A DNA stretch of 64,000 nucleotides from Bacillota bacterium (lineage in GTDB: Bacteria; Bacillota; Clostridia; Christensenellales; Aristaeellaceae): contig JASGUQ010000041.1 in the NCBI GenBank assembly GCA_030057655.1, positions 119,539-183,538 on the forward strand, written 5' to 3'. Positions 44,612 through 53,827 of the stretch are shown here, piece by piece; positions within the stretch are counted from its first letter, which is position 1; each line of letters starts with the position of its first letter. The translations under genes and the position numbers were made by a program. The notes beneath the pieces were generated by a model. That model made no database searches. It saw only the letters and a list, made by a program, of their open reading frames with translations, and was not told the DNA's origin.

Positions 44612-44772
44612 ATACTGAACGAATGAGTAAACGCACCGATGGGCTGAGAGATTTTGATGGCTCCGCTAAGCCGAATGAACGAGGCGTAGTCGCAGCCTAC
44701 GCTGAGTGAAGGAGGCAACGCGGAGGCGCAAAAGAGTCGGCCCATCAAAGCGTTTATGATTGAGTTCAGTAT
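44612..44772. repeat. palindromic repeat, full copy A (161 bp)
   Basis: Ends ATACTGAAC and GTTCAGTAT are perfect complements; imperfect complementarity continues for about 35 bases each side and a central hairpin is formed by GCGTAGTCGCAGCCTACGC. Reversed, it matches copy B (58537-58697) over its full length with roughly nine of ten bases equal. No coding capacity. Lies between hup and rqcP, ending 41 bases before the rqcP start. Confidence 0.88.
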
Positions 44773-44813
44773 CAACTGGAAAGAAATATCGATCAACTCA
44801 AAACGGGGGAAGC

Positions 44814-45089
44814 ATGCGTTTAGATAAGTTTTTAAAGGTATCCCGCATCATCAAGCGGCGAACAGTCGCCAAGGAGGCCTGCGACGGCGGAAGGGTCACG
44901 CTGAATGGCCGCGTGGCCAAAGCCGGCAGCGAGGTCAAAGAGGGCGACGTCTTGGAGATCCGCTTTGGCGCCAGATTGGGGCGGTATGAGATCACCCTGG
45001 TCAAAGAAACAGTGCGCAAGGAGGAAGCGGCGGAAATGTACCGCGTCCTGTCAGAAGACGCGGCTGTGCTGGCAGAGAGGAATCTTTAA
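44814..45089 (+). CDS. rqcP: S4-domain RNA-binding protein RqcP (YabO)
   Basis: 91 residues from the ATG at 44814 (GGGGG-type site upstream). The S4 motif MRLDKFLKVSRIIKRRTVAKEAC and VTLNGRVAKAGSEVKEGDVL is clear. RqcP works with RqcH in adding Ala tails to peptides on stalled 50S subunits. Its place after mazG and hup matches known gene order. In B. subtilis yabP, yabQ and divIC follow; here they are missing and a reverse-strand gene begins. Confidence 0.93.
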   Translation: MRLDKFLKVSRIIKRRTVAKEACDGGRVTLNGRVAKAGSEVKEGDVLEIRFGARLGRYEITLVKETVRKEEAAEMYRVLSEDAAVLAERNL

Positions 45090-45110
45090 ACAACGCTGAA
45101 CATTTAAAAT

Positions 45111-45147
45111 AAAGAAAAAACACAACGCCTTTGAACGCGCTGTGTTT
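45111..45147 (-). terminator. terminator of the CARDB-like gene
   Basis: AAACACA-A-CGC pairs with GCG-C-TGTGTTT around an 8-base loop; on the minus strand a U-run of six follows. Serves the gene that ends at 45163; on the plus strand it may also end rqcP. Confidence 0.8.
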
Positions 45148-45162
45148 CTAATAATATGAACT

Positions 45163-47112
45163 TTACGCCTCAGTATCGGTCTTGCGGCGGCGTGTTCTTC
45201 TGCTGCGTGTTTCAGTTCCAGCGGCCTTTTCATCCGCTGCCGGTTCAACCGCATCTTCCTGCACGCTGTCCTCCCGCTTCAGGCTGAAGGCGCCGTCTTC
45301 ATTGGCTGGCTGCGGACCTGAGGGTTCGCTCTCAGCGGCAGCCTTCGCTTCTTCTTCAGTCTTGCGGAGGTATTTTTCATGAGGAAGTTCTTCAGCAACG
45401 GTATGAACGACGGGTTCATCCCTTTCTTCAACCACTTGGGCGGCCTGGATCTCCTGCTTGGTTTCATCAGGCGGCGCGGTGTAATCGCGCGCCCCAGCCA
45501 GTTCAAAGGTGTCATAGGCCGCGTTGCTTTTTGCCCGTGCTCTGGCACGTGCTATGAGGCTCACCACCACCAGCAGCAAGGCCAAAACAAACAGGCCGCC
45601 GAACACCAAGGTCAGGGTAAAGAGGATGTCTTTGATCGGCCCATTGCTGGAAGAATAATCTGCCGGCACAGGGGAGTGGGTCACTGGCGGGGTGATTGTT
45701 GCGACGATTTCGCGCGTGGGGGCGGCTGTCGGCACCACATAAGCGATTTCAAGCGGGTTTGACAAAAATTCAACCGGGTTGTTCTGAATGTCTATCGCAG
45801 TTGCGCTGAACTGATATTTTCCGGCCTGCGACAGGCTGAAATCCCGGCTTACGATTGTGGTTTGCCCGGGAGCGAGCTCGTTGATGGTATAGATGTCTTT
45901 TTGCGCGTGGCGGATGCGGATGTTTTTCGCCGTTGTGTTGCTGTCATTGGTCACGGTCAGGTCAAAGCGAATGTCGCCCGGCATGCTGTGGATCGTTTCG
46001 CTGGAAGCGGTCAGCGTCAGGTTCAGGCGCAGCATCTGCCCTTCGGCATACGCGGAGACCTTCAGGTCGGGCACTTTTTCTTCCATGGTCGTGCCGGTAT
46101 TGTCTTCCAGCTTGAGTGTGAATTTATAGGTCGTGGTCTCATTGACCGCCACTTCCTTGGTCAATTCACGGGTCTGCCCGGCAGCGATCTGCACATTGGA
46201 AAACACTTCCCCAAGCACCGGATCCGTGACAGTGACATTTGAATAGGTGATGTTGCCGGCGTTTTTCACCTGAAGGGTCAAAACGGCGGTTTCACCGATG
46301 TTGTACTGCGTTTTATCGCTGGTCAGCGTGTACTGAAGGCCCGGTTTGGCCAAAGGAATGTCAAAGGAAGGCACGGTCAGCTGCTGGGTCTTGCGATCCC
46401 CTTCCTTGGTATAGGTGACCGTCGCGGAACTGCTCAAGTCGCCGGTCACATTGGGCTTGGTGAAGGTGATTTGCGCGCTCTCTCCTGGTTTCAGGCTTGC
46501 GACCTTTTGCACTTTGGCGGAGATCAGCCTGTTCTCGCGGATGGTGATGTTGTTCAGTTTCACATTGCCCTGGTTGATCAGTTCGTAGATCACGGTGGCT
46601 GTTTTGCCGCGGCGGACGACTTCAGGGGTGATGGTCCTGTTGACTTTTAAATCAACCTTTTCACCCGTGTAATTGATTTCCGCCGTGGCGGGGATGTTTT
46701 TCTCGATCAAGGCGCCTGCCGTGTCCTGGCTGTTGTAGCGCAGGGTGTAGACCAGTTTTCCTTCATCCAGATGGTTCTGTTTGACACTGTATTGCCCCTG
46801 CCAGAGGAAGTTCTCGCCCGAGGGCAGTTTCATCAGGCTGCCGCCGTCAGAAAAAGAGGTGACCAGTTTCCCGTCCGGGTCATAAAGGGACAAAGGGGTG
46901 GTGATGTCTTCATTCCCGGCGTTTGAAACGCGGGCGGATACGGTCACGGTGCCAGGTGATGTCATGGAAGCGGGCTCTACGCTCAATGTGAAACTGAGAG
47001 CCTCCTCAGGATCCTGCTGCATGGAGGCGGAACCCCCGCTGAAGACCATGAAAAAAACCGTCAGGATGATCAGAACTGCGTACTTTCGCGGGCTGTTTGA
47101 GGCAAGGTTCAT
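45163..47112 (-). CDS. surface-exposed membrane protein with CARDB/DUF11-like repeats
   Basis: 649 residues. N-terminal helix (YAVLIILTVFFMVFSGG) acts as signal or anchor. Residues about 40-480 contain four or more Ig-like repeats: each has a strand like VTVSARVSNAGNEDIT, ATVIYELINQGNVKLNN, AVLTLQVKNAGNITYSN or FDLTVTNDSNTTAKN, as in CARDB/DUF11 domains. A single C-terminal helix (FTLTLVFGGLFVLALLLVVV, near residue 500) is followed by a roughly 130-residue acidic, then Arg/Lys-rich cytoplasmic tail (RSRRTRRRK). Topology: ectodomain outside, tail inside. Function unknown. The tail could contact nucleic acid or another protein. Confidence 0.82.
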   Translation of the reverse strand: MNLASNSPRKYAVLIILTVFFMVFSGGSASMQQDPEEALSFTLSVEPASMTSPGTVTVSARVSNAGNEDITTPLSLYDPDGKLVTSFSDGGSLMKLPSGENFLWQGQYSVKQNHLDEGKLVYTLRYNSQDTAGALIEKNIPATAEINYTGEKVDLKVNRTITPEVVRRGKTATVIYELINQGNVKLNNITIRENRLISAKVQKVASLKPGESAQITFTKPNVTGDLSSSATVTYTKEGDRKTQQLTVPSFDIPLAKPGLQYTLTSDKTQYNIGETAVLTLQVKNAGNITYSNVTVTDPVLGEVFSNVQIAAGQTRELTKEVAVNETTTYKFTLKLEDNTGTTMEEKVPDLKVSAYAEGQMLRLNLTLTASSETIHSMPGDIRFDLTVTNDSNTTAKNIRIRHAQKDIYTINELAPGQTTIVSRDFSLSQAGKYQFSATAIDIQNNPVEFLSNPLEIAYVVPTAAPTREIVATITPPVTHSPVPADYSSSNGPIKDILFTLTLVFGGLFVLALLLVVVSLIARARARAKSNAAYDTFELAGARDYTAPPDETKQEIQAAQVVEERDEPVVHTVAEELPHEKYLRKTEEEAKAAAESEPSGPQPANEDGAFSLKREDSVQEDAVEPAADEKAAGTETRSRRTRRRKTDTEA

Positions 47113-47170
47113 GCCCGTCCCTCCTTCTGGTGCTGTAAATGTGTTTTAACAAATTACATTGGTGTCTGTC

Positions 47171-47199
47171 ATTGTAATTCACAGGCTCAACAATGTCAA
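47171..47199 (-). promoter_or_regulatory. SigA promoter of the CARDB-like gene
   Basis: TTGACA (47194-47199), 17-base spacer, TACAAT (47171-47176), about 50 bases upstream of the start. Confidence 0.8.
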
Positions 47200-47259
47200 G
47201 CGGCGCAAGGAATTCGCGCATCTTTGCCTCATTTTTATCCATGATATTTGGATCAATGT

Positions 47260-47288
47260 TTGATTTGTTCGCGACGGATTGTTACAAT
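47260..47288 (+). promoter_or_regulatory. promoter of the GNAT gene
   Basis: TTGATT (47260-47265), 17-base spacer, TACAAT (47283-47288), divergent from the CARDB promoter. Confidence 0.6.
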
Positions 47289-47352
47289 TAATGACGAATT
47301 TGTTTCCTGATTTGAGCGAAAGATGACTTTGAAAGAAAGAGAAAGTCAAGGC

Positions 47353-47772
47353 ATGGAAATTAAACCCTATGGCGTTTACCAGGAAGAGGAAGTCCTGGAA
47401 CTGTACGGGAGCGTTGGCTGGCTCAATTACACCGCGCGTCCTGAAATGCTGAAGGCAGCGTTCACTTCGTCCCTGATGGTTCTTGGGGCGCGTGTTAATG
47501 GCAAGCTGGCCGGCCTGATCCGGGCTGTGGGGGACGGGGCGTCCATCCTCTATATCCAGGACATCCTTGTGCATCCTGATTATCAGCGTCAGGGCATTGG
47601 CAGGAAACTGCTGCTTGAGATGATTGACCGGTACCCAAGGGTTTATCAGACTGTGCTGATGACGGATGACACCCCCAAAACCGCCGCGTTCTACCGCTCC
47701 TGCGGTTTTTCGCCTGAGAAGGATCTGGGCCTGTGCGCTTACCTGAGGATCAAGGGTTTATCTGCTGATTAG
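47353..47772 (+). CDS. GNAT-family acetyltransferase
   Basis: 139 residues if started at 47353 (MEIKPYGV); an in-frame ATG at 47323 would add 10 residues. Neither has a strong ribosome site; I chose the shorter because it fits the family N-terminus. The acetyl-CoA motif YIQDILVHPDYQRQGIGRKL and the C-terminal AFYRSCGFSP are typical. Substrate unknown. Confidence 0.85.
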   Translation: MEIKPYGVYQEEEVLELYGSVGWLNYTARPEMLKAAFTSSLMVLGARVNGKLAGLIRAVGDGASILYIQDILVHPDYQRQGIGRKLLLEMIDRYPRVYQTVLMTDDTPKTAAFYRSCGFSPEKDLGLCAYLRIKGLSAD

Positions 47773-47788
47773 CAGGCAAGAGACATCC

Positions 47789-47816
47789 TTGCCTGTGCCC
47801 CTGGCTGTGATATAAT
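47789..47816 (+). promoter_or_regulatory. promoter of the class A PBP gene
   Basis: TTGCCT (47789-47794), 16-base spacer, TATAAT (47811-47816), followed by AAAGGAGG at 47832-47839. Confidence 0.65.
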
Positions 47817-47855
47817 TAACCTACCGACCTTAAAGGAGGAAGCCCCATCACCAGA

Positions 47856-50603
47856 TTGTTTCGTCATCCGCCTGCGCCGGAAGGCCCCGGACAGGAGGAC
47901 AGGGTTCAAAATAAAAAGCGCTTTTCCCTGTTCAAGCGCCGCACGCGCAAGCCCAGCTTTGTACTGGCCGTGATCATCAACTGCTTCAGGATGCTGGTGC
48001 TGCTTGTTCTGATCGCGGGCTTGTCCGGCATTGGCCTTATCGCCGGCATTGCCAAGACCTATGTGGATACAGCACCGGTTCTGGACCTCGCCAAGATCGA
48101 TGACCAGGCGCAGACCTCTTTCTTTTATGACAGGGATTCCAACCTCATCACCGATTATAAGGGGACAGAGAACCGCATCATGGTGTCCATCGACACCATG
48201 CCGCACATGCTCAGGGACGCTTTTGTCGCTGCGGAGGACATCCGTTTTTACAGCCACAACGGGATAGATGTCAAGCGCATCATCGGCGCCTTTGTTGCCA
48301 ACTTTGTTTCTGGCTCCCAGCAGGGCGGATCTACCATCACCCAGCAACTCATCAAAAACACTGTTCTCACCAATGAACTCAGCTACAAACGAAAGATCCA
48401 GGAAGCTTACCTGGCCATGCAGCTGGAGGCCAGCTACAGCAAGGACGAGATTTTGGAGTCCTACCTCAACACCATTTACCTGGGCGAGAATTATTATGGC
48501 GTCAAGGTGGCGGCGATGGGATACTTTGGCAAGGAGCTTCATCAGCTCACTTTGCGCGAGTGCGCCATGCTGGCCGGGATGACCACCAACCCTTATTACT
48601 ACAACATCAGGCGCAATCTTTACACGCGCTCCTCGCCTGAGATCGATTATGTCAACCGCACCAACATCAGGACGAACTATGTCCTGCGCACCATGTATGA
48701 AAGCCAGTTGATCACCCAGAAGGATTTCGCTGAGGCGCTGAACCCGGCCTCTGCCGCGGTGTTGAGGGAGGATCCGGAATCAAAAACGCTTTATCCCTAT
48801 ACGCACTATGTTGAATATGCCGTGCGCGACACCGTCCAGGTGCTGCTGAACATCAACAAATTGGAGAACACTGCCGCAAACAGGGCGAAAATGGAACAGG
48901 AGCTGCGCACCGGCGGCTACAAGGTCTACCTGGCCCTGGATACCAAGATGCAGACCACCCTGGAGGATGTTCTCTACAATTACAAGGATTACCCGGGCCT
49001 GCGCGATCCCGGCACGGATGTTTTCCGCTCCCGCAATCCGGACGGCACCTTCACCGACATCATCCAGCCCCAGGCCGGCGCCGCGATTGTGGATTACAGG
49101 ACGGGGGAGCTCAAGGCCATCGTCGGCAGCCGCACCCGGCCCACCACCCGGAAAACCTTAAACCGCGCCGTTGACATGAACATGCCGGTCGGCTCCTCCA
49201 TCAAGCCCATCTCGGTTTACGCCCCCGCCTTTGACATGGGCGCGGGCGCGGGCTCCATCGCTTACAACATGCCGCTCCCCATCACCGGCTGGCGCGGCAG
49301 TGACGGGCGCGATTCCTGGCCCCAGAACTATGGCGGCAGCAGCTACCGGGGCCCTGAGACCTTCAGGACCGCGCTGGTTCAGTCAGACAACACCGCGGCT
49401 GCCTATGTGCTGACCAACTACGTGGGCGTGGACCGGTCTGTGGACTACCTGCGCCGCCTGGGCGTTTCTGACGCGCACATCAACGCGACGCCCTTTGGCG
49501 TGGCTTTGGGTTCCTCAGGCATCAGCCCGCTTGAAATGGCGGTGGCCTTTGGCGTGCTTGCCAACGGCGGCGTTTACCAGCAGCCCATCAGCATCCTGGG
49601 CATCCTGGACAGCAATGACAAGGTCATCTACGACGCCCATCAGAGCCAGCAGCGCCGCCAGGTCTTTAAACCCTCCACCGCCTGGCTCACGGTGGATATT
49701 TTAAAGGACGTGGTCTCCAAGGGGACCGGGCGCGCCGCCCGCATCAAGGGGCAGACCGTCGCCGGCAAAACCGGAACCAACTCCGATCAAAAAGGCGTTT
49801 TCTTCGCCGGCATGACCGGCTGGTATTCCGCCGCCGTCTGGATCGGCCATGACAACTACAAGGCGCTGTCCAGCAAGACGACCGGCGGCAATTCAGCGGC
49901 CAAGCTCTGGCAAACGTTCATGCAGCGGATCCATCAGGAGCAGGGGCTGGCAGATCGGGACATCCTTCAGGGCGGTCCGGAGAGCTATGGCCTGGTCAAG
50001 GCCACGACCTGCCTGGTCTCCGGCCAGCTTGCGACCGAGGCCTGCCGCCATGACGCGATGGGCTATGGCACTTCAACGGATTATTACGCCGCGGAATCCG
50101 TGCCCAAGGTGCAGTGCCAGATGCACCACCAGATGAACGTGTGCACCCTCAGCGGCCAGATCGCGGGGCCCTACTGCCCGCCTGAAACTGTAACCGCAAA
50201 AGGCGTCCTGGTCCTGCCTTTGGGGCACCCGCTTGAGAAATTCGCGGGCACGCAGTATTCCAATGTCTTGTCCGAATACCTGGGAAGTTACTCCACCATC
50301 CGCTTCACAGACAACCTGAACGCAAACCAGGCGCTGCTTTCCGCGGCCACCTGTTCTCTCCATCAGCACCCAAGCGACTTAACCGGCGGCATCATCGGCA
50401 ACACCCTGCTTCCGGACGCGCAGAACCTGATTGTTCAAGCTTCCCAGCAGCTGTCTGCCCTTGAACAGGGCACTCCCCAGTACGACATACTCCTTTCAGC
50501 CATCAACAACTTAAACATGGTACTGAATTCCAACCCCGGCATTGAGGAGCTGGCCAACGCCATGGGCCAGTTGACCCAGGCCATGGCAGCGACGCTTTAC
50601 TAA
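47856..50603 (+). CDS. class A penicillin-binding protein (transglycosylase/transpeptidase)
   Basis: 915 residues from the TTG at 47856. However, AAAGGAGG (47832-47839) lies 16 bases from it but 7 bases from an in-frame ATC at 47847, which may be the true start (ATC in place of ATG). Basic cytoplasmic tail, one membrane helix, then GT51 with EDIRFYSHNGID (catalytic Glu127 counted from TTG) and GGSTITQQLIKNT. The transpeptidase has SxxK as SSIK (447-450), SxN as SDN (510-512) and KTG (638-640). A long C-terminal extension of about 200 residues follows, with several Cys residues. Builds peptidoglycan strands. Confidence 0.94.
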   Translation: MFRHPPAPEGPGQEDRVQNKKRFSLFKRRTRKPSFVLAVIINCFRMLVLLVLIAGLSGIGLIAGIAKTYVDTAPVLDLAKIDDQAQTSFFYDRDSNLITDYKGTENRIMVSIDTMPHMLRDAFVAAEDIRFYSHNGIDVKRIIGAFVANFVSGSQQGGSTITQQLIKNTVLTNELSYKRKIQEAYLAMQLEASYSKDEILESYLNTIYLGENYYGVKVAAMGYFGKELHQLTLRECAMLAGMTTNPYYYNIRRNLYTRSSPEIDYVNRTNIRTNYVLRTMYESQLITQKDFAEALNPASAAVLREDPESKTLYPYTHYVEYAVRDTVQVLLNINKLENTAANRAKMEQELRTGGYKVYLALDTKMQTTLEDVLYNYKDYPGLRDPGTDVFRSRNPDGTFTDIIQPQAGAAIVDYRTGELKAIVGSRTRPTTRKTLNRAVDMNMPVGSSIKPISVYAPAFDMGAGAGSIAYNMPLPITGWRGSDGRDSWPQNYGGSSYRGPETFRTALVQSDNTAAAYVLTNYVGVDRSVDYLRRLGVSDAHINATPFGVALGSSGISPLEMAVAFGVLANGGVYQQPISILGILDSNDKVIYDAHQSQQRRQVFKPSTAWLTVDILKDVVSKGTGRAARIKGQTVAGKTGTNSDQKGVFFAGMTGWYSAAVWIGHDNYKALSSKTTGGNSAAKLWQTFMQRIHQEQGLADRDILQGGPESYGLVKATTCLVSGQLATEACRHDAMGYGTSTDYYAAESVPKVQCQMHHQMNVCTLSGQIAGPYCPPETVTAKGVLVLPLGHPLEKFAGTQYSNVLSEYLGSYSTIRFTDNLNANQALLSAATCSLHQHPSDLTGGIIGNTLLPDAQNLIVQASQQLSALEQGTPQYDILLSAINNLNMVLNSNPGIEELANAMGQLTQAMAATLY

Positions 50604-50741
50604 ACACCGAGGCAATCAAAAGCAGCGTCCGGAAAAACACATCGTTCTTGAGAGCAAAGCTTTACCAGTACCTGACTGACCCGTGAAAAACAAGGGTATG
50701 TTTCCCTTGAAGAATTAAAAAATTAAATGAAGGAGGACGAA

Positions 50742-51920
50742 ATGCTAAACTTTGATCTGTATATGCCCGCGCGCATCGTTTTTGGCCGCGGCACACAAAG
50801 CCGGATCGGCGAATTGCTCAAACCGCACGCGAAAAAGGTGCTCCTGCACTATGGCGGGGGCAGCATCAAGCGCACCGGCCTGTATGATACCGTCGTCAAG
50901 TCCTTAAATGACGCCGGCATCCCTTTTGTTGAACTGGGCGGCGTCGTTCCCAACCCCAGGCTGTCCCTGGTGCATGAGGGCATTGAACTGTGCCGCAGGG
51001 AAAATGTGGATCTGATCCTGGCTGTCGGCGGCGGCAGCGCGATCGACTCCTCCAAGGCCATCGCCATGGGCGTATATTACGACGGCGATGTCTGGGACAT
51101 CTATGACACCGGAAAACCGATTGAAAAGGCGCTTCCGGTCGCTGTCGTCCTGACCATCCCGGCGGCAGGCAGCGAATCCAGCGGCGACACCGTCATCTCT
51201 AATGAGGAAACAGGCCGCAAATACGGCTACGGCAGCCCCAAACTCCGCCCCCTCATCAGCGTCATGAACCCGGAGTTGTTCTTCACCCTGCCCAAGAACC
51301 AGATCGCCAACGGCGTGGCCGACATGATGAGCCACATCTTTGAGCGTTACTTCACCAACACCACCCATGTGGACTTGACGGACGCGCTGTGCGAGGCCAC
51401 CCTGCGCACCATCCTTTCAAACGCCCCAAGGCTGATGGAGGATCCCCAGGATTATGACGCCTGGGCGGAGATCGGCTTTGCCGGCACAGTCGCGCACAAC
51501 GGCCTGCTCGGCATGGGTCGCGAGCAGGATTGGGCCTGCCACGCGATGGAGCATGAGTTGTCCGCGGCCTATGACGTCGCCCATGGCGCGGGCCTCGCGG
51601 TCTTGACCCCGGCATGGATGAAATACGTTCACAAGGACAACCTGGACATGTTTGTCCAGTTTGCCGTCAACGTGATGGGCGTATCCAAAGGCTTCAGGGA
51701 CAAGGAAGACGTTATTCGTGAAGGCATTGACAGGCTTCAAAACTTCTACCGTGTCATGAGCCTGCCCCAAACCTTGACCGAACTGGGCATTGATGAGAGC
51801 CGCCATGAGGAAATGGCGAAAAAATGCACGGAGATCTACTTTGGCGAGGAATACAAGGTCGGCGGCTTGAAGAAGCTTGGCTGGCAGGATGTCCTCAACA
51901 TCTACACCATCGCGAAATAA
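50742..51920 (+). CDS. iron-containing alcohol dehydrogenase (butanol dehydrogenase-like)
   Basis: 392 residues from the ATG at 50742, five bases after GGAGG. NAD(P) fold with LILAVGGGSAIDSSKAIA and GGGSIKRTG; metal-binding His residues in DMMSHIFERYF, HNGLLGMGREQDWACHAMEHELSA and AHGAGLAV. Reduces aldehydes to alcohols; BdhA/YqhD-like enzymes regenerate NAD(P)+ in fermentation. A terminator follows. Confidence 0.94.
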   Translation: MLNFDLYMPARIVFGRGTQSRIGELLKPHAKKVLLHYGGGSIKRTGLYDTVVKSLNDAGIPFVELGGVVPNPRLSLVHEGIELCRRENVDLILAVGGGSAIDSSKAIAMGVYYDGDVWDIYDTGKPIEKALPVAVVLTIPAAGSESSGDTVISNEETGRKYGYGSPKLRPLISVMNPELFFTLPKNQIANGVADMMSHIFERYFTNTTHVDLTDALCEATLRTILSNAPRLMEDPQDYDAWAEIGFAGTVAHNGLLGMGREQDWACHAMEHELSAAYDVAHGAGLAVLTPAWMKYVHKDNLDMFVQFAVNVMGVSKGFRDKEDVIREGIDRLQNFYRVMSLPQTLTELGIDESRHEEMAKKCTEIYFGEEYKVGGLKKLGWQDVLNIYTIAK

Positions 51921-51932
51921 TTAAAGGAAAAC

Positions 51933-51966
51933 AAAAAGGGGCATTTCAGCAGGGATGCCTCTTTTT
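51933..51966 (+). terminator. rho-independent terminator
   Basis: AAAAAGGGGCAT pairs with ATGCCTCTTTTT (one G-U) around a 10-base loop. Confidence 0.88.
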
Positions 51967-52028
51967 GGTTGCGCTTTACAGTCTAAAATGGCATACTTAA
52001 TTAAGAAAAAAGAAAGCGAGTGATTTAA

Positions 52029-53369
52029 ATGAAGCAGTTTAAGGACATGAGTTTGCAAGAACTGATCGATCCAAAAGGGCATCCATGCTCCTGCGGGCGG
52101 GTGCATAAGGTTGATCTGAAGCTTCTCAAAATAGAAGACGGGGCGATTGACGCCCTGCCCGAGGCGCTTGTTGCCGTTGGGGTCAAAAAGCCCTTTGTCA
52201 TCATGGACAAAAACACTGAGAAAGCCGCCTGGCACCTGGTTGAGTCAGCCCTGAAAGCCGCCGGCGCGCCCTTTGTTTCCTATGTATACCACAGGGAACA
52301 CATCGAGCCGGATGAAGAGGCTTTGGGCAGCCTGGTCATGGCCTACGACAGCACCTGTGACGGCATCCTGGCGGTCGGATCCGGGGTCATAAATGATGTC
52401 GCCAAGGTGTTCGCCCATGCGGTCAATGTGCCAAGCCTGGTTGTCGCCACCGCGCCCTCCATGGACGGCTATGCCTCCGACAGCGCTTCCATGATCAGGG
52501 ACCGGGTCAAGGTCTCCCTGTACAACGCCTGCCCCAAGGCCATCCTGGCCGATACCAGGGTCTTAAAGGACGCGCCCCTTCGCCTGCTGCAAGCGGGGCT
52601 GGGGGACATGCTGGCCAAGTATGTTTCCATTTGCGAGTGGCGGGTTTCAAACCTAGTCACCGGCGAATACTACTGCGAGAATGTCGCGGGCCTTGTGCGC
52701 AAGTCCCTCAAAAGAATCGTGGAGAACGTGGAAGGCTTAAAAAACAGGGAAGGCGCCGCGGTTGAAGCGGTGGCGGAAGGCCTGGTGCTCTCCGGCATCG
52801 CCATGGCTTTTGCCGGGATCTCCCGCCCGGCTTCCGGGCTTGAGCATTATTTCTCCCACCTCTGGGAAATGATGTCCCTGGAGCGCGGCCTGCCTGTGGA
52901 GCTGCACGGCATCCAGGTGGGCGTGGGCACCCTGCTCACCTTGCGCATCTGGGAGCGTCTAAAGACGATCAAGCCGGACAGAGCGGTTGCGAAGAACTTT
53001 ATTACAAACTTTGATGAAGCGGAGTGGGAGACGATGGTGCGCCGCATCTTCGGCAGCGCTTCTGAAGCGGTCTTGACCGCCGCCAAAAAAGAAGGCCGCA
53101 ATGATAAGCAGGCCCATGCGGAGCGCCTTGCCAAAACCCTTGACAATTGGGACACCATCCTGAACATCGCGAACGAGGAATTGCCCTCCTGGCAGGAGAT
53201 TCATGACCTGATGAGTTTCATGGACATGCCCATGACACCTGAGGACATCGGCTTTGCCGATGAGGACACCCGCGACGCCCTCCTTGGCGCACGCGAGATC
53301 CGCACAAAATACCTGACCAGCTCGCTCCTGTGGGACTTGGGCTTGCTGTACACCGAACGCCTTTTGTAA
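52029..53369 (+). CDS. araM: sn-glycerol-1-phosphate dehydrogenase-like protein (AraM/EgsA family)
   Basis: 446 residues. AraM reduces dihydroxyacetone phosphate to glycerol 1-phosphate. Family marks: ILAVGSGVINDVAKV for NAD(P), ATAPSMDGYASDSA with a metal-binding Asp, and the His in ELHGIQVGVGTLL. N-terminal 40 residues contain CSCGRVHKVDLK, a Cys pair typical of Clostridia members. In B. subtilis the product goes into heptaprenylglyceryl phosphate. No partner prenyltransferase lies next to it. Confidence 0.93.
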   Translation: MKQFKDMSLQELIDPKGHPCSCGRVHKVDLKLLKIEDGAIDALPEALVAVGVKKPFVIMDKNTEKAAWHLVESALKAAGAPFVSYVYHREHIEPDEEALGSLVMAYDSTCDGILAVGSGVINDVAKVFAHAVNVPSLVVATAPSMDGYASDSASMIRDRVKVSLYNACPKAILADTRVLKDAPLRLLQAGLGDMLAKYVSICEWRVSNLVTGEYYCENVAGLVRKSLKRIVENVEGLKNREGAAVEAVAEGLVLSGIAMAFAGISRPASGLEHYFSHLWEMMSLERGLPVELHGIQVGVGTLLTLRIWERLKTIKPDRAVAKNFITNFDEAEWETMVRRIFGSASEAVLTAAKKEGRNDKQAHAERLAKTLDNWDTILNIANEELPSWQEIHDLMSFMDMPMTPEDIGFADEDTRDALLGAREIRTKYLTSSLLWDLGLLYTERLL

Positions 53370-53452
53370 TGACCATGAGAATCAAAGAACTCATGTACTG
53401 AACAGAGCTTGACCGCGCTGGTTTTGATTTTTGACCTCCGTTCAGCATAAAG

Positions 53453-53484
53453 AAAAAACCGGTAGTTGGATCTGCCGGCTTTTT
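53453..53484 (+). terminator. terminator after araM
   Basis: CCGGTAG pairs with CTGCCGG (one G-U) around TTGGAT, flanked by A6 and T5 runs, about 85 bases after araM. Confidence 0.75.
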
Positions 53485-53827
53485 CCTGTCAGGCTTTTGA
53501 ATCTTGTCCTTCCCCAATGCTTTGTCAGCTTCTGATGGCTTGGGTTTTTGCGGTTTGCGCAGAAGGGCCATTTCCTGAATTTATATTGCTCAAGAAGCAC
53601 AGCAACAGCGCGTTGATTCAGCTCTTGACTGCTGAAATCCCCCATGATAGTCTAAAAAAGATAAGGGTAATTCCTTATCCGGGAAGGGTGGAGCCTGCCA
53701 AAGCGATTGTCGCCGGGAAGCGTTGCCCCCAAAGCGCTTAAGGAAACGAATAAACATTAAGAGATATAGTGATATCGCCAGATGCTGGTGCGGTTTTGTC
53801 TGCAGAGAAAAAGAGGCATAAACTAAA

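Noticed and set aside
44587..44796. 69-residue minus-strand frame similar to a frame at 58483-58728
   Set aside because: Both are translations of the 161-bp repeat; the similarity shows that the DNA is repeated, not that a protein is made.
53466..53741. 91-residue plus-strand frame
   Set aside because: It begins inside a terminator, has no ribosome site and no family features.
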